From Gyrodactylus bullatarudis (lineage: Eukaryota; Platyhelminthes; Monogenea; Gyrodactylidea; Gyrodactylidae), in the NCBI GenBank assembly GCA_012064415.1, contig SSNU01000096.1:233953-297952 (forward strand): a DNA stretch of 64,000 nucleotides, given 5' to 3'. A model generated the notes under the pieces. It was not told where the DNA came from, made no database searches, and was given only the letters and a program-made list of their open reading frames with translations. This document shows, piece after piece, positions 32,967 through 44,317 of this stretch. A program made the position numbers and the translations under genes. Position 1 is the first letter of the stretch. Every line of letters starts with the position of its first letter.

Positions 32967-33943
32967 GCCTGACCTTCCAGAGGAATATTCTCCGGGATCA
33001 CTGTGATAAGGAAAGACCAAATTGTTTGCAATACACCCTCAATTATAATCGATAGTCTATTTGTCAAAGAAATTTCTTGTCTTTCTACGTTTTCTTGATT
33101 TTCTGTTTCAGCTTCGGAACTTTCCCCAGAACTACTATTGGCATTATTAATGTTATTGTTTATTGCATTTATTTCGTTGTTATTATTGTTAGGATCAGCA
33201 ACGTTTACTTGGTGAAGAACATTGATAACCTGATTAACACGACGATTTTGATTATAAAAACTTGCCAAATAGACTATGCATACGAAACCAATAATGACTA
33301 GGAGTTTACTAAAGCTGAAATAACTTGAGATTGCTACAATTATCATAAAGAGTCGAATAATCCCTGTAATAACATCGAATTGGTCGACAACCTCATTTTC
33401 ATTTTCGACATTTTGAAAGAGAAAATTGGGCAAAATTCTGCGCAGTAAAGGCTGCTGTTGGGGTTGTGGAGGATTTGGTTGACTGAGACCACTCTGACTG
33501 TTGGAATCTATGGCTTGAGATGTCATACTGCTTAAAACATGGTTGAAATTCATTTGGTTGTAGTACTGCATTGGATGTTTTGTGTAGAAATCTCGGAGAT
33601 ATTCGGCATATTCGCGTTTTAATAATTCAATTTTGTCATCTTCCAATTCCTCTCTCCTTGGCTGAGAGCTCTTGAGGCTAAAGACAATATGTATAATGTT
33701 CTCTTCTAAGCCAAAAGGAAAGATATTTTGTAGTGTTTCATCATCACGAAGGAGTCGACCATTGTAAATTATTCTCTGAGAATTGATTATACTTCCATTG
33801 TTGTGGATTTCTGAAATATGTCGTTTCAAATTCTCAATTTTCCATTCCAAGTCTGCAGTCACAGATAGGTTGTTAAATTCTTGACTTGGTGATCGTATTT
33901 TCAGCCTTATTACACTCATAGTTAATGCGTTTGATCGGGACAC
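32963..33943 (-). CDS. HERPUD1: HERPUD-like ER protein with N-terminal ubiquitin-like domain
   Basis: A single exon of 326 residues. Residues about 10-95 form a ubiquitin-like domain with the H-I-S-E-I-H segment, the Q-R-I-I-Y-N-G-R-L-L-R-D-D motif and a final H-I-V strand. A Gln/Pro-rich linker follows. One hydrophobic hairpin (R-L-F-M-I-I-V-A-I-S and L-V-I-I-G-F-V-C) lies near residue 200. After it come an Asn-rich stretch, an acidic stretch and a final hydrophobic segment. This is the plan of HERP/HERPUD, which sits in the ER membrane with its ubiquitin-like domain in the cytosol and helps assemble the HRD1 degradation complex. Vertebrate HERP is about 390 residues. An upstream ATG in frame (MSRSNALT) could be replaced by the second at residue 9. 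The stop codon overlaps the METTL25 stop. Confidence 0.8.
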   Translation of the reverse strand: MSRSNALTMSVIRLKIRSPSQEFNNLSVTADLEWKIENLKRHISEIHNNGSIINSQRIIYNGRLLRDDETLQNIFPFGLEENIIHIVFSLKSSQPRREELEDDKIELLKREYAEYLRDFYTKHPMQYYNQMNFNHVLSSMTSQAIDSNSQSGLSQPNPPQPQQQPLLRRILPNFLFQNVENENEVVDQFDVITGIIRLFMIIVAISSYFSFSKLLVIIGFVCIVYLASFYNQNRRVNQVINVLHQVNVADPNNNNNEINAINNNINNANSSSGESSEAETENQENVERQEISLTNRLSIIIEGVLQTIWSFLITVIPENIPLEGQA

Positions 33944-34022
33944 TAATTAAAACAAATAAAACCGACGCATGTTTTGAATCGATTGTTTGAGTTATAATGA
34001 AATTTTTGAATTAAAGTCGTTT

Positions 34023-37000
34023 ATGATGAATACGATGGAGATCAACTCTGATGACAACTTACAAAGTGATGAGAAAAATAAAGAAAATGTGACTTTGGAA
34101 GAACTCATGCTTTTAAGAATTGATTTGGACATTCCTACTGCTCCACAATGCTATTGGTAAATTGTTACTTTCAAATTTATCAATTTTAGCCAAAAACCCA
34201 GAGATTTTAGTAAGCCTGACTTCCAATGCAGTGTATGCTATAAATGGTTTCACTTTTCCTGCATCGACTTTAACATTGGGTTTGTTCTATTAATTAATTT
34301 TTTCTCTAGAAATTCTATCCCTTTTATTACAACGTATCATTTCATGTGCAAAAAGTGTAACCCCACCAATGAGGAAGTATTCACAAAGAAACAAGCCAAC
34401 TTTTCAGTCATGTGTCAAACCGCCCTTGCCAATCTTCTGTACAAGAATGACGGGAAAATATTTTTCTCAAAGGAAAAAGACTTGATACCATTCCTCGATG
34501 AGCACTGGGAAGAGTTGACAACTCAGCCCAGGCGTCCAAACACCTCCTGGCATGCCAACATTCACAAGACTCTCGTTTCTAATGAAATCTTCAAAAAGTA
34601 CGAAATTGGAGATGACGTCTATGTGACCCTTATCAATAACGACCTATCTAAAATAGGTCCCAGTTACGATCGCTTCAAGGCTCTCACCAGTCAGCTAAAG
34701 ACAACCATAACTAGTGGGAAAGATTCGGATGCAAGTTGTGAATCAAGGAAACGAAAGACCTCGCATATAACTCCATCAATGTCCTCTTCTGCACAGGGCT
34801 ATCACTTGGCCATTAACGATGAAATTTCTGCTTCAACAATTGTTAATGAAAAAAATCTGACTGCACCGAATTCTCGTTCAACTAGAAGAAATAATCCCGG
34901 TAGTGGCGGTCACTTTTTCACCTCTGTCAGCAATGCAAATCAACAAGCCATGGACACTACAAACGAGGGTAAATCCAAATTGAACGCTTTTGGTATGCCC
35001 ATCGACCATCCTCTCAATAGGGAGGGCTATAGTTACATTTTGGTAGAGCCCGATCCTCACGCCCAGGGTCGTCAATTATGGGATGAGTGTGAATTCACCG
35101 GGGGTAAACCTATTCCCGGGCTATTCTATCGTGTTGTTCATCCACCCGCTTTGATCTTATCCCAGAACGACAAGGCCATTCACATGAAATTATCTGAAAA
35201 TCAGCTTAACGTTACCGGCGAGAAGGGCTATGGTGCTGTTCGAGCTACTCATTCGGTCCATTTAGGAACCTGGTACTATGAATGTACACTAATAGAGCAA
35301 CCTGAAAACTCTGCTACCCGGATAGGCTGGGCTCAGAGCCTTGCTAATCTTCAAGCTCCCATTGGCTATGACAAATTTGGCTACTCTTGGCGTTCCCTTA
35401 TGGGAACGATATTCCACGAAGCCCACGGAAAACATTATGCCTCTGAGGGATACGCAAAAGGGGATGTAATTGGCTGTCTCATTCAGTTGCCACCACGCCA
35501 AAGAGAATGTCTCGCCTCTATGGACAGTACAATGAACTCTGGTGATAAATCCTCTAATAAACCTAGTGGAAATAAGAATCTTAACGACAAGACCTCTGCA
35601 TCACAACAAAACCAAATGTGGAACTTTCTCCCAGAAACCTATAAAGATAAGGTTAGCTATTTTGACCCATGTTTGCATCTTTTCCAGAACCAAGGCTAAG
35701 CATTTGTTACAATTTATAATTTTTTATCATCATAGTTATTAGTTACTAGAGCCACAAATTTACATATTTTATATATTCCGAATTTTATATGTTCAGTGAC
35801 ATTTTGTACTCCAGGTACAGTTTTTCACCCTGAGTTCATCAATGGTGTGTTTCTTATCTGAGTAAAAATTTGTTTGTAATCTACAGCTCAATCTGAAAAT
35901 TTTGCGATAATGGTTTCCTAAAATCCGGCTATATCCCTTATTTTTTGTGTAAAATACACATATGAGGGCTCATTCGAAAGCTAAATAAATGTTCTTTAAA
36001 ACTGAGTATTTTAAAATTTCGAAACACCAACCAAGTCGTCAGGACAAACCTTTAATTGACGAAAATGGGTGTTTTAGTCACTCCTAAAACTCTTTTCAAA
36101 TTAAATAAAAAGTGAAATATACCAATAAAGTTGAATAAAATTCAGCAAATTCAATCTACTTGGAAAAATCTAGAAATAATATTCAAAGATTAATTCTATT
36201 ATTAAAAATCAATTGGGCCATGGTAGTTCCAAATTGTGTGTGTGATTCTTCTGGATGCACAGATTTGGTTCCTCCTCCATTATATAAAATTTTGAGGTCC
36301 GTAATTCTATCGCTTGGGTTCTTATAAATGATTCTAAAATTACTTTCATTTGCCTCGCATCCGCGCCTATCAATGTGCTTCTTGATTGATGAGCTATTCT
36401 TGTTTAAATGCTCATTGATCCTAATAGCTAATCTTCTTTGTGTTCGTCCTATATATCTAGCTCCACATGAGGCCCAATTGATTTTTAATTTTTCTTTTCT
36501 ACCTACTAGAAAAGTTTTTTGGTTTTTCATCAATTGGAATTACGCAAGAGAACTTTTTACAATTTTCATTAAAATTCTATTATTGTCTACTCTAACTGTT
36601 TTTAATTGCAAAAATGATGTAAAATAGACTCAATTTAAAAGAAAATTTATCTCTCTTTAACTTCAAATTGAGATATGTATAGATATTTTTACATAATATG
36701 TTTGAAATGTGTCAAAATTTATACAAAAAATTTCTTTTTCCTAAATACTTTTGTGGCCCTAGTTATAACTTATTTTTTAAGAAATACTACTCCCTAGATA
36801 GCAAGCTAACAGCATTATTGTCAATTCATTAGGAAAAGTATCTTGTTTAGTATTGAGCTTTTTACTTGAGTTGTACTTAAAGCCAAGGTATTTTATTGAG
36901 TCAACTACAGTTTGGTTGTACGGGGGCTCGATTGGAATTTTATTTGATAGGGCCATGATCTTAGTCATCCATGGACTAAAGTACTTAAGTTTTATATCTG

Positions 37001-39667
37001 TTTATTCTAAAGGGCAAACTCTATTCCAATTTGGTTTTCTCTCAGTAAATCAGTGCTTACGAGGTTGATATACCTTTTTATCAGTAATAATTTCAAAATT
37101 AGAAGAATTCCCCTGAACACAGACTTGATTTGTACAAGTTAAGAATTATGGCGACAAAAATATGTTTAAAAAAACTGGGCACTAAAATGAACAATGTGTA
37201 TACTCGGTGCTGGTCATTAAAAATAAGCAAAACCTTTGTTCCATCATTTCCCTTGAGAGATTAGAGGAAAAATGGGCATTTTGATATTCCATTTTGTTTT
37301 CATGCTTTTTAGTTATGCAGTTGACTCAATCATCTTTCCTAATATGCTTTTAATTGATTTTCTAACCAAGAGAATTTGCAGATATCGTTACAGTGGTAGG
37401 CCAAAATCAAATTTTGGTTACTTTTTTACCTTGGTTCTGAGGACCCCAAGATTTCACTTAATTCACTTTTTGTAATGCAATATTGATCACTTTTTAATGT
37501 GTTGAAATTTTAACCACTTTATTGAAAAGCTTTCACTAAACCGTAATTATAACCCTATAAATCTTCCATCAGAGCATGGTTATTAGAGTAGGCCAAATTT
37601 TTCAACTTCTCCCCGCCTTAATTTCATTCTGAAGACAATTTTTTACTATAAAACCATACGTTTTCGAGTTTGTTCTGATATACAAAATCTCGATTGAAAA
37701 TGATAATTTTAGAACACGCGTCAAGATTTTTACAATGAATTTTAACATTTTAAATAAAAATAGGGCTTATTGTGAGAATTGAGTCTTTCTTCACTCAATT
37801 CCTAAGAAATTAGTTAAGTTTAGATGATTTTAGGGAAAATGGGATTTTTTGCATCTGAACATGAATAATTTTCATTTTGGCTTTGAAAAATGTGTTTTCA
37901 CGGTTAAAAAACCCCCACTAACCCCTCCCTAATCACATTCTCAAACCAAAAAATAAGAAGATAGATATTTTGCCAAGTTATCCAAATATCAAGCCGTTGT
38001 AAGAGTCTGATGAGATCTGGCGAAATAAAAACTTACTGATCATTCGTATGTAGTTCAGAAGTTTTCTTCTTTTTATTTCTGGCCATTTACACAATCCGCC
38101 GATAATTGGACTCGTTGAGAGTTGAATATCTTAAATATGAATTCAGTCCTGAGCAAAAAAATATTTCTGATACGGTAGCTTTAGTTGAACCTCAAATGAC
38201 TAACTCAATAAAACTTACAATAAATTTCACACATCCAAAGACCATGTTAGTGAAAAAAATATTTGATTTATTGGATTAAAAAGTATTAAAAATATCAGAA
38301 AATGCGACTTTTAAACAACCCTAATTATCACTAAAAACTAAGCGAACTGGTGTATTATCAATGTTAGTTTCCTATCTTCCTATAATTTTCAACTATCCAG
38401 TATGGCCCATTTGAGCTGTTTCGCCTTTTCTTAAATAAACTAAGCTTCGGAAAATTACTGTAGCTGGAAAATAACTGGAAATTTTTCTAATTATTCTTTC
38501 CAGTGATAGTAAATTTTAAACAAATTAATATGTATTGTAATAAATTCTGTTTGTTAAATTAATATACACTTTTGAAAATCTGAGGTTCTCAGAAAAGTTT
38601 TATCGAAAACGAGATAGTTCATGAAAATAATGATAAATAAAGATCTCAGAGCTGAATTTGTTACCTATCAAAATTTTGAGAGTCATGAGTAATCGTCTTT
38701 AATTTGGTGGAGAAAACATCATGAATATTTGCCTCTTTTGCGTCATTTTGCAAAATCAATATTCTCTATTTATGTGAGCAAATTTTTAGTGTTTGGAAGA
38801 AATTTGTGAATGATTAGTAATCATTGATTATAGAAGAAGATTATTTAATGAGACAATTCAATATCTGATGATGCTTAATTCATCTTTCGATTTCTTTAGA
38901 AAAGATTTGAGAGTTTAATTTGCAGAAAATGAACCATTCTATAGAGTGCTTAAGCACTGCTTATTGAGTATTCTACACTAAGGAACTACTTCACGTACGC
39001 GATGAATAAATAATTGAAAAAACAGTATCTAAATTTTATGATTACTTGTTGGATCACTTACAAATTTTATCATATTATTTATAGAAAACTGTAAATATCA
39101 AAATCACGCAATTTTGTTAAAAAATTACTGAAAATTAAAATAATAAAATATTTAAATTACAGTATTAAAAGATTTTCAGCTACAGTAATTTTCCGAAGTT
39201 TAAAATAAACTGGATTTCGTGAATGTTCATTTCGAAAACTCCGCTTAAATAATTTTTTTACAATTTTTAATTAATTTTCATGTCTCCAGCCATTAATCAA
39301 GTTCAAGAATTCCTTCTACTTTGAAGATCGTCAGGAGCCCCAAAAAGCCGAGAAGAGTCTTCAGGTTCTTAAAAAGAGCAGGATAATATTTTACAAGAAT
39401 GGCGTCAGCCAAGGCGAGGCCTTTACAGACATTTTTCTCGGCTCTTACTTTCCAGCTGTCTCTGTCTACAAATCTGCGACAGTTTCTGTCAACTTTGGAC
39501 CAGACTTTGCTTTCCCGCCCACAAAAGATTTTCCAGATTATAAGCCAGTCAGTGATAGACTTGTGGAAACTGATGTTGAACAATGCCTTGCAGATTTGGT
39601 GTATTTAGTAGATAAGGAAGGCCTCGTTGAAAGTCTTGTCGCTAAATGCATTGAGAATAATAGATGA
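34023..39667 (+). CDS. ASH2L: ASH2-like subunit of SET1/MLL histone H3K4 methyltransferase complexes
   Basis: Exons 34023-34156, 34190-34279, 34310-35651 and 39290-39667 encode 647 residues; vertebrate ASH2L has about 630. The N terminus has an atypical PHD/winged-helix region: C-Y-C, C-x-x-C, W-F-H, then C-K-K-C, with L-A-N-L-L downstream. A Ser/Arg-rich linker follows. The SPRY domain starts around E-P-D-P-H-A with P-G-x-x-Y-R, continues with R-A-T-H-S-V and W-Y-Y-E-C, and ends with the last exon's F-Y-K-N-G-V and S-V-N-F-G-P. The protein supports H3K4 methylation in the nucleus with WDR5, RbBP5 and DPY30. The C-terminal helix that binds DPY30 (L-A-D-L-V-Y-L-V) is present. The first two introns are 33 and 30 nt, and the third is 3638 nt with retroelement remnants. 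Skipping that intron would lose the SPRY end. Confidence 0.93.
36183..36545 (-). mobile_element. Penelope-like element remnant: GIY-YIG endonuclease domain
   Basis: The minus-strand frame has C-G-A-R-Y-I-G-R-T-Q-R-R-L-A-I-R-I-N-E-H, the YIG half of a GIY-YIG endonuclease, followed by H-I and a L-K-I-L-Y segment typical of Penelope-like elements. It is very close to the copy at about 56480-56700. The stretch around 36478-36545 (reading TTTTCTTTTCTACC on the plus strand) matches the sequence downstream of the endonuclease in that other copy but lies in the opposite relative orientation. The short motif GGCCCAATTGATTTTTAA also occurs, inverted, on both sides. The copy is therefore rearranged and dead. 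It sits in the large ASH2L intron. Confidence 0.7.
36777..37000 (-). mobile_element. Possible non-LTR reverse transcriptase fragment
   Basis: The minus-strand frame contains W-M-T-K-I-M followed by V-D-S-I-K-Y-L-G-F-K-Y, resembling the segment after the catalytic palm of LINE-type reverse transcriptases (K-T-x-x-M ... F-x-Y-L-G). No catalytic YxDD box or intact flanking frame is seen. It would be a decayed fragment in the ASH2L intron. The assignment rests on one short motif. Confidence 0.35.
37998..38045 (+). ncRNA. Degenerate hammerhead-ribozyme-like remnant
   Basis: The plus strand reads GAGT-CTGATGA-GATCTGGC-GAAA and then, after a short A-rich stretch, ACTTAC. Core CUGAUGA and GAAA boxes are intact, with the same 8-nt helix II segment (GAYCUGGC) as the motif in the Penelope-like arm at 55651-55686. 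Helix I can form about four pairs (GAGU/ACUU). The helix III closing U is missing, so cleavage is doubtful. A half copy (TAAGAGTCTGATGAGA) lies at about 41001-41016. Confidence 0.5.
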
Positions 39668-40466
39668 TCGTGGAGCGAATATTTGAAAGAAACCTTTGTA
39701 CAAATTAGAATTATTTTAAACATTGACTTTTTATTCTATGAGATAAGTTTAGTTGCTCAAATAAAGGATTTATTCAATCGTTTAGAATGAAGCTTTGAGA
39801 ATAGAAGATTTGTGGTATAAATCGCGAGTTTGAAAGACAAAGGAACACAAAATCTTTATATTTATTCATATCTACTTTTGAGTAGATAAGTAAATAGAAC
39901 ATTAAATCGATAATTTGCAGCTGTACAATTCCGATCCCCCGAGTTTTGGAGACAAAAATTCGATAAATAATCTGCAAGTTACTTCAGAGTAGATGGGCTG
40001 AAATAAAATTAAATCTCAAATTTTCAGCTTCAGAATTCCCAATCACGGATTTTAGACAACGATATTTTGAAAAAATAATTGACTAGTAACTTAATAGTAG
40101 GTGGATGATAATAAAATAAAATATAAAATTTTCCGCTCAAGAAATCACAATCACGGATTTTTGTAAACGCTAATCTGACCATTAATCTGCTAGTTACTTT
40201 AAAGTAGGTGGATGATAATAAAAGTTATCAATCATATTGTTAGAATTTAAATTCTATTTAAATCCTGTTCATTTTTCCAATCTGAAGTCACAAAAATAGG
40301 TTTTTTTAATTTTTTGTTATAATTTGTTTAATAATACAATCCCTCTTTATAATAATACAAATGTTGATAAATCTTTTCTTGGTGTCTTATGGCATTACAT
40401 ATTTTAAATAGACATAATCTGATAATTTTTTATTCGAATTGAATCCACACTCTTTTCGATTGATAT
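39668..40466. other. Convergent intergenic region between ASH2L and STARD3 with tandem repeats
   Basis: No gene is seen. It holds the 3' UTRs of both genes. From about 39860 to 40225 a unit of roughly 107-111 bp is repeated about three times. Confidence 0.6.
39860..40225. repeat. Degenerate tandem repeat, unit about 108 bp, about three copies
   Basis: The landmark CTnnnAnTTACTTnAnAGTAGnTGG followed by ATAATAAAA recurs at about 39972, 40083 and 40190, and the second landmark ATCACGGATTTT at about 40034 and 40147 with a diverged form near 39932. A partial copy may precede it near 39862. Copies differ at many positions, so the array is old. Confidence 0.6.
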
Positions 40467-43400
40467 TCAGACAATCTGATTGAAATTCACAGGAACAGAA
40501 TAGCTAGCGATTTGTTTCTTGAACGAAGAAAAATAGGTAGACATTGAATCTTTTGTTCCTCGATCTGTCACAGAGCTGGGAAACCATCCGCATAGATCAA
40601 CTGCCAAGAGTATCGTTATATGGCTCTTTTTCACTTCACCCTCCAGGGGTTCTATAAAGACATGGTTGACAGATTGATAACCCCTAGAATAAAAAAAAAT
40701 TCATATCTCACTCTCAAAGGGCCTAAAACCACTAAAAAATGGACTAGAAAAGTAAGATCAAAACAATTGCTTGTCTCAACTACCTGAGTTTTCGTTAAGC
40801 GTTCCTAAAGCAACTGCAGATGAGAATAATTATGTGAGAAGTCAACTAAAACAAAAGATTGTGCAACAAAGAACGAGGGGTCAAAAGAAAAAGATGTAGC
40901 GGGCACAGTTACAAGCAGATTCCTTTCTCAGAAAAAGAGTTCCGTTGAAACCTACCCCTTTCCCCCCTGAAATCTGAATGCTTTAGATTCTCATTGATGT
41001 GTAAGAGTCTGATGAGAAGTCAATATTACTCACCCGTCTAGTAAATCTAGGATTCTTCTCAATAAAAACGAGAATAAATCTTGCGCCAATTTCAAGTTAA
41101 TATTGATCGGAACTTGCAAGAAAGTTTGTTGATAAAAATTTGAATTTTCAAGAACCATTCTGAAAATAAGAATTTTTCAGGACCCTACATGTAAATCCTC
41201 CACTGATACAGACAGAAAAGAAGTGTAGAAAGGAATCCATGTCAAGAGAATGATTCGATTAGTGGAAATTGGTTATGAATATGCATGAATATTGAAGAGA
41301 ATATGGGAAATTGGAATTACCTCTGAACTCCATTCCTGGGTGGGCACGCAGGATGATCTGTGGAATTGCCGATAATGTAACTGACTTCCTTATCACTATC
41401 GGCCAGATGCCATTTACGAAATATGACAAAGTCTCTAGCTGAAATGAGCCCGCCGGCAATATCCTTGATCTTCGAGTAGACAACATCAGAATTCAAGTCA
41501 GGATGCGATTCAACAACCTAGAGAATTTTAGAGAAATAATAGACAAGAAAAAAGGATAAAAAATTTCAGGAAAAGAAACACTTACTCTCATGTCATCTAC
41601 AAGGGGATTCCAGATGTGGGTATTTTCAGCGTTGTCAGTGAATTCTTTGATAATTGCTCTTGGAGTTGCGTAGATAATTCCCTAGAAAGATAAAAATAAA
41701 AATAAGCCCTCAAAATACTGAAGGTGAAGTGAATAAAATAAAATTTGATTCTAGGGGCCCGTAAAGCAATCTCTATCCTTTTTATATAAAAAACAGGGGT
41801 TTGTTCCCTTTAATGGGATTAGTCCTGGTTTTGTTTTGGTCAAATAATATTGCCCTTGTGATTATCCACTTGGTTTAAGCATTTTGGACAGCTTTACTTG
41901 GCTCTTATTATTAGGACAGTAATTCTATGGATATTAGACATGAAATGAAAGAGATTTCTTCCAAGTTGGACACTGTTTATCTTTTCCATTTATTTTTATA
42001 AAGCTATAATTACTTGGAGAGTCAAAATTATATTTATGATGCATCAATCCAGCAAATAATTCTTCTGGCTATTTTATATTGTGGCCATTATTAGCTCACA
42101 TGAGGCAATATATATTAAGGACCTAGGAAGACTTTTTAAAGGATCAAGAGAAGTGATCAATGATCATCCATTTATGACGTGAAGTTTTAAAAATATCTAT
42201 CCTGAAGTAAAAAATGTAACTACACTTTTCTTTCAAAAATTACCAATTATTATAGCAGTTAACGTTGCAGAATTCAATCGATCTACTCTGAATGAACGGA
42301 GCCAAGTGAATGTGATGAGTGTACACTTGCTTCTTGTAAAGACAGAAAACACTCTAACTCGCCAAAGTGATTTTCTTGCAGGCCTATTTGATTAATGGCC
42401 AAGTCTAAAATTTCAAAGTATGATTTTCGTGATAGAATCATAAATATTACTCAATATAAAAAAAATCCTATTAAAGCATCCTATTATGCTTTGATACCCA
42501 AAATCGCAATGTAAAATGCCAATTTTTGAATTAGCGCCAATGAATTTTCCGACTACAATCGATTAAAATCTAAATTTAAGCCGTTTGAATGCAATTCTAA
42601 ATAGTTATAGGTTCGTAAGATATTTTTAATCAGCACTGCATATTCTAGTAAAAAAGTCCGATTAATTTGGGATATGTTGAAGATACTTGTGAAGATGGAA
42701 TTTTGGAGATTTAAAAATTTCGAATTTAAAGTTAAACAGATTCGCATTGCAACCTAAAAATTGACTCGGCCTAATAAGTAATATTTAAGGGATTAATTTT
42801 GGCAAGGTTTAAGAGTCTGTTGTATTATTCATCATAAAATACAGGTCTTTAACATAAAAACTTTTGAGAAATAAAAGGCAAAAAGTCTGCAAACACCTGG
42901 TGAATGCAATTTTTCAAGAAAAGGACCTATTGGCTGTCCTAATAATGAGTGAATCATGACAAGATGTAACTTAACCTAAAATGCATAAAGGTCGTGAACT
43001 ATGATTTTGAATTTTTCTATTTAATATTCTATATAGGCTGTAACAAGCAATCGTAAAGACGCGAAAGTTTCTGAGAATAAATAGAGATCTCAAAGTTCAA
43101 TAAATCGACTAGTTTATGAAGAAATAAACAAATAAAACTTACATCAAGTCTGAATATCTTCTCCTTGATACCCAAATTGTTTATCTTTTGCGATTGGACA
43201 AGTTCCCGATCGGAATAATCAAACTTTTTCCACTTGTTATTCCGATAAATTTTTTTAGCAGCTGACTCCAGGGACTCGGAAAGCTTCTTTATCATTGCTG
43301 AATCAAAGAAGGCCTGATTGAATGAACTAAAGACGTCAGTATTGACAGAACCATTAGGAGAACCGTAGATGGACTGATAGGTCCGTGTACCGGTTCTACT

Positions 43401-44182
43401 TCTTGGGTATTCTTGAGACATTAGCCTCTTAAATTCATGATCTGAAAGGAAATTAAAAAAGAGACACTTACGTCTATCAGCTGCCTTCTCTTGTGGAAGA
43501 ACTCGGCAATCCAGGAAAAGAGACATTAGCCAGGGAAATAATAGGTTTATGAAAATTTGTGAATACTCGAGAGCATGGAGATTTTCATCGCCTTTGAAAA
43601 GGGAAATTTTTGCGACTGTATAAACAGTGGTAGCAAAGGTAGAAAACTGAAATCATTTTCAAGGAGAGATCTTTAGTAATACGAATAATAAAAAACTTGC
43701 GCCCTTGGTCACTTACAGCCTGGTAGTAAATCTTTTTACTACGAACAGCGCAGTAGCTAATCTGGGTCCATACAAATCTAACAAATGCACACATCTGGAA
43801 ATAAAGTAATAAATTCATGAGCTCACTGTATTGTCAAAGAGCGAGGAATCAAATTTCAAATGGACAATTTGATTTTCAACATTGTCTTCAAATGTTTTTC
43901 CCGGAAGAAACTAGAGGAAACTAGTTTATCAAGTAGTCACTTACCTTTGCATAGAGAAACCAGAGAATTGCAATAACAAGAAAATCAAAAAATGCAATCA
44001 AAAGAAACGTTCGACGAACAGGGGAAGTTTTGTGTTCATCTACTTCACCTTCAACAATGGAGGAGGCAAAATTAAGCCTAAAATTAATAAATTTTTTACT
44101 CAGATTGTGCTATTAATCCGTAATTGGAGTCTTGATAATTAGCTCCGAGTAGGCTTGTTGTCTCGTTTTCATCACCTTCCAT
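40467..44182 (-). CDS. STARD3: StAR-related lipid transfer protein 3 (MENTAL + START domains)
   Basis: Nine exons in transcript order: 44182-44100, 44077-43945, 43910-43827, 43794-43717, 43646-43472, 43441-43143, 41681-41586, 41517-41321 and 40683-40467. They total 1362 nt (453 residues), against about 445 in vertebrates. The N-terminal MENTAL domain begins with V-R-R-T-F-L-L-I-A-F-F-D-F and has four hydrophobic helices ending with W-L-M-S-L-F-L-D-C-R-V-L-P-Q-E, the strongest family mark. After a linker comes a START domain with N-T-H-I-W-N-P, G-G-L-I-S-A-R-D-F-V, and D-L-C-G-W-F-P near the C terminus. The protein moves cholesterol at late-endosome to ER contacts. A clear FFAT motif was not assigned. 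Introns of 22, 34 and 32 nt break the MENTAL part, and one of 1461 nt precedes START. Confidence 0.93.
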
Positions 44183-44317
44183 AGAATTACAAAATATTTT
44201 CAAAGGTCATATTCGTACAAACAAAAATATAAAATTTAATACATTTTCAAGGCCGAATTGTTTACTTGTTGTGGCAAAATTCCAAGTTTGTAAACTAATG
44301 CGACCTTTGCTGATATC
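44183..44317. promoter_or_regulatory. Divergent promoter region between STARD3 and the 521-residue gene
   Basis: Only 135 bp separate the two opposite start codons, so both transcripts must start here. No core promoter element is recognised. The call follows from spacing. Confidence 0.4.

Noticed and set aside
36030..36060. CTGACGA on the minus strand as a ribozyme core
   Set aside because: No helix II/GAAA continuation.
41001..41016. Second hammerhead motif (TAAGAGTCTGATGAGA)
   Set aside because: Only the first half of the core is present. No GAAA box follows at the right distance, so it is at most a fragment of the family.
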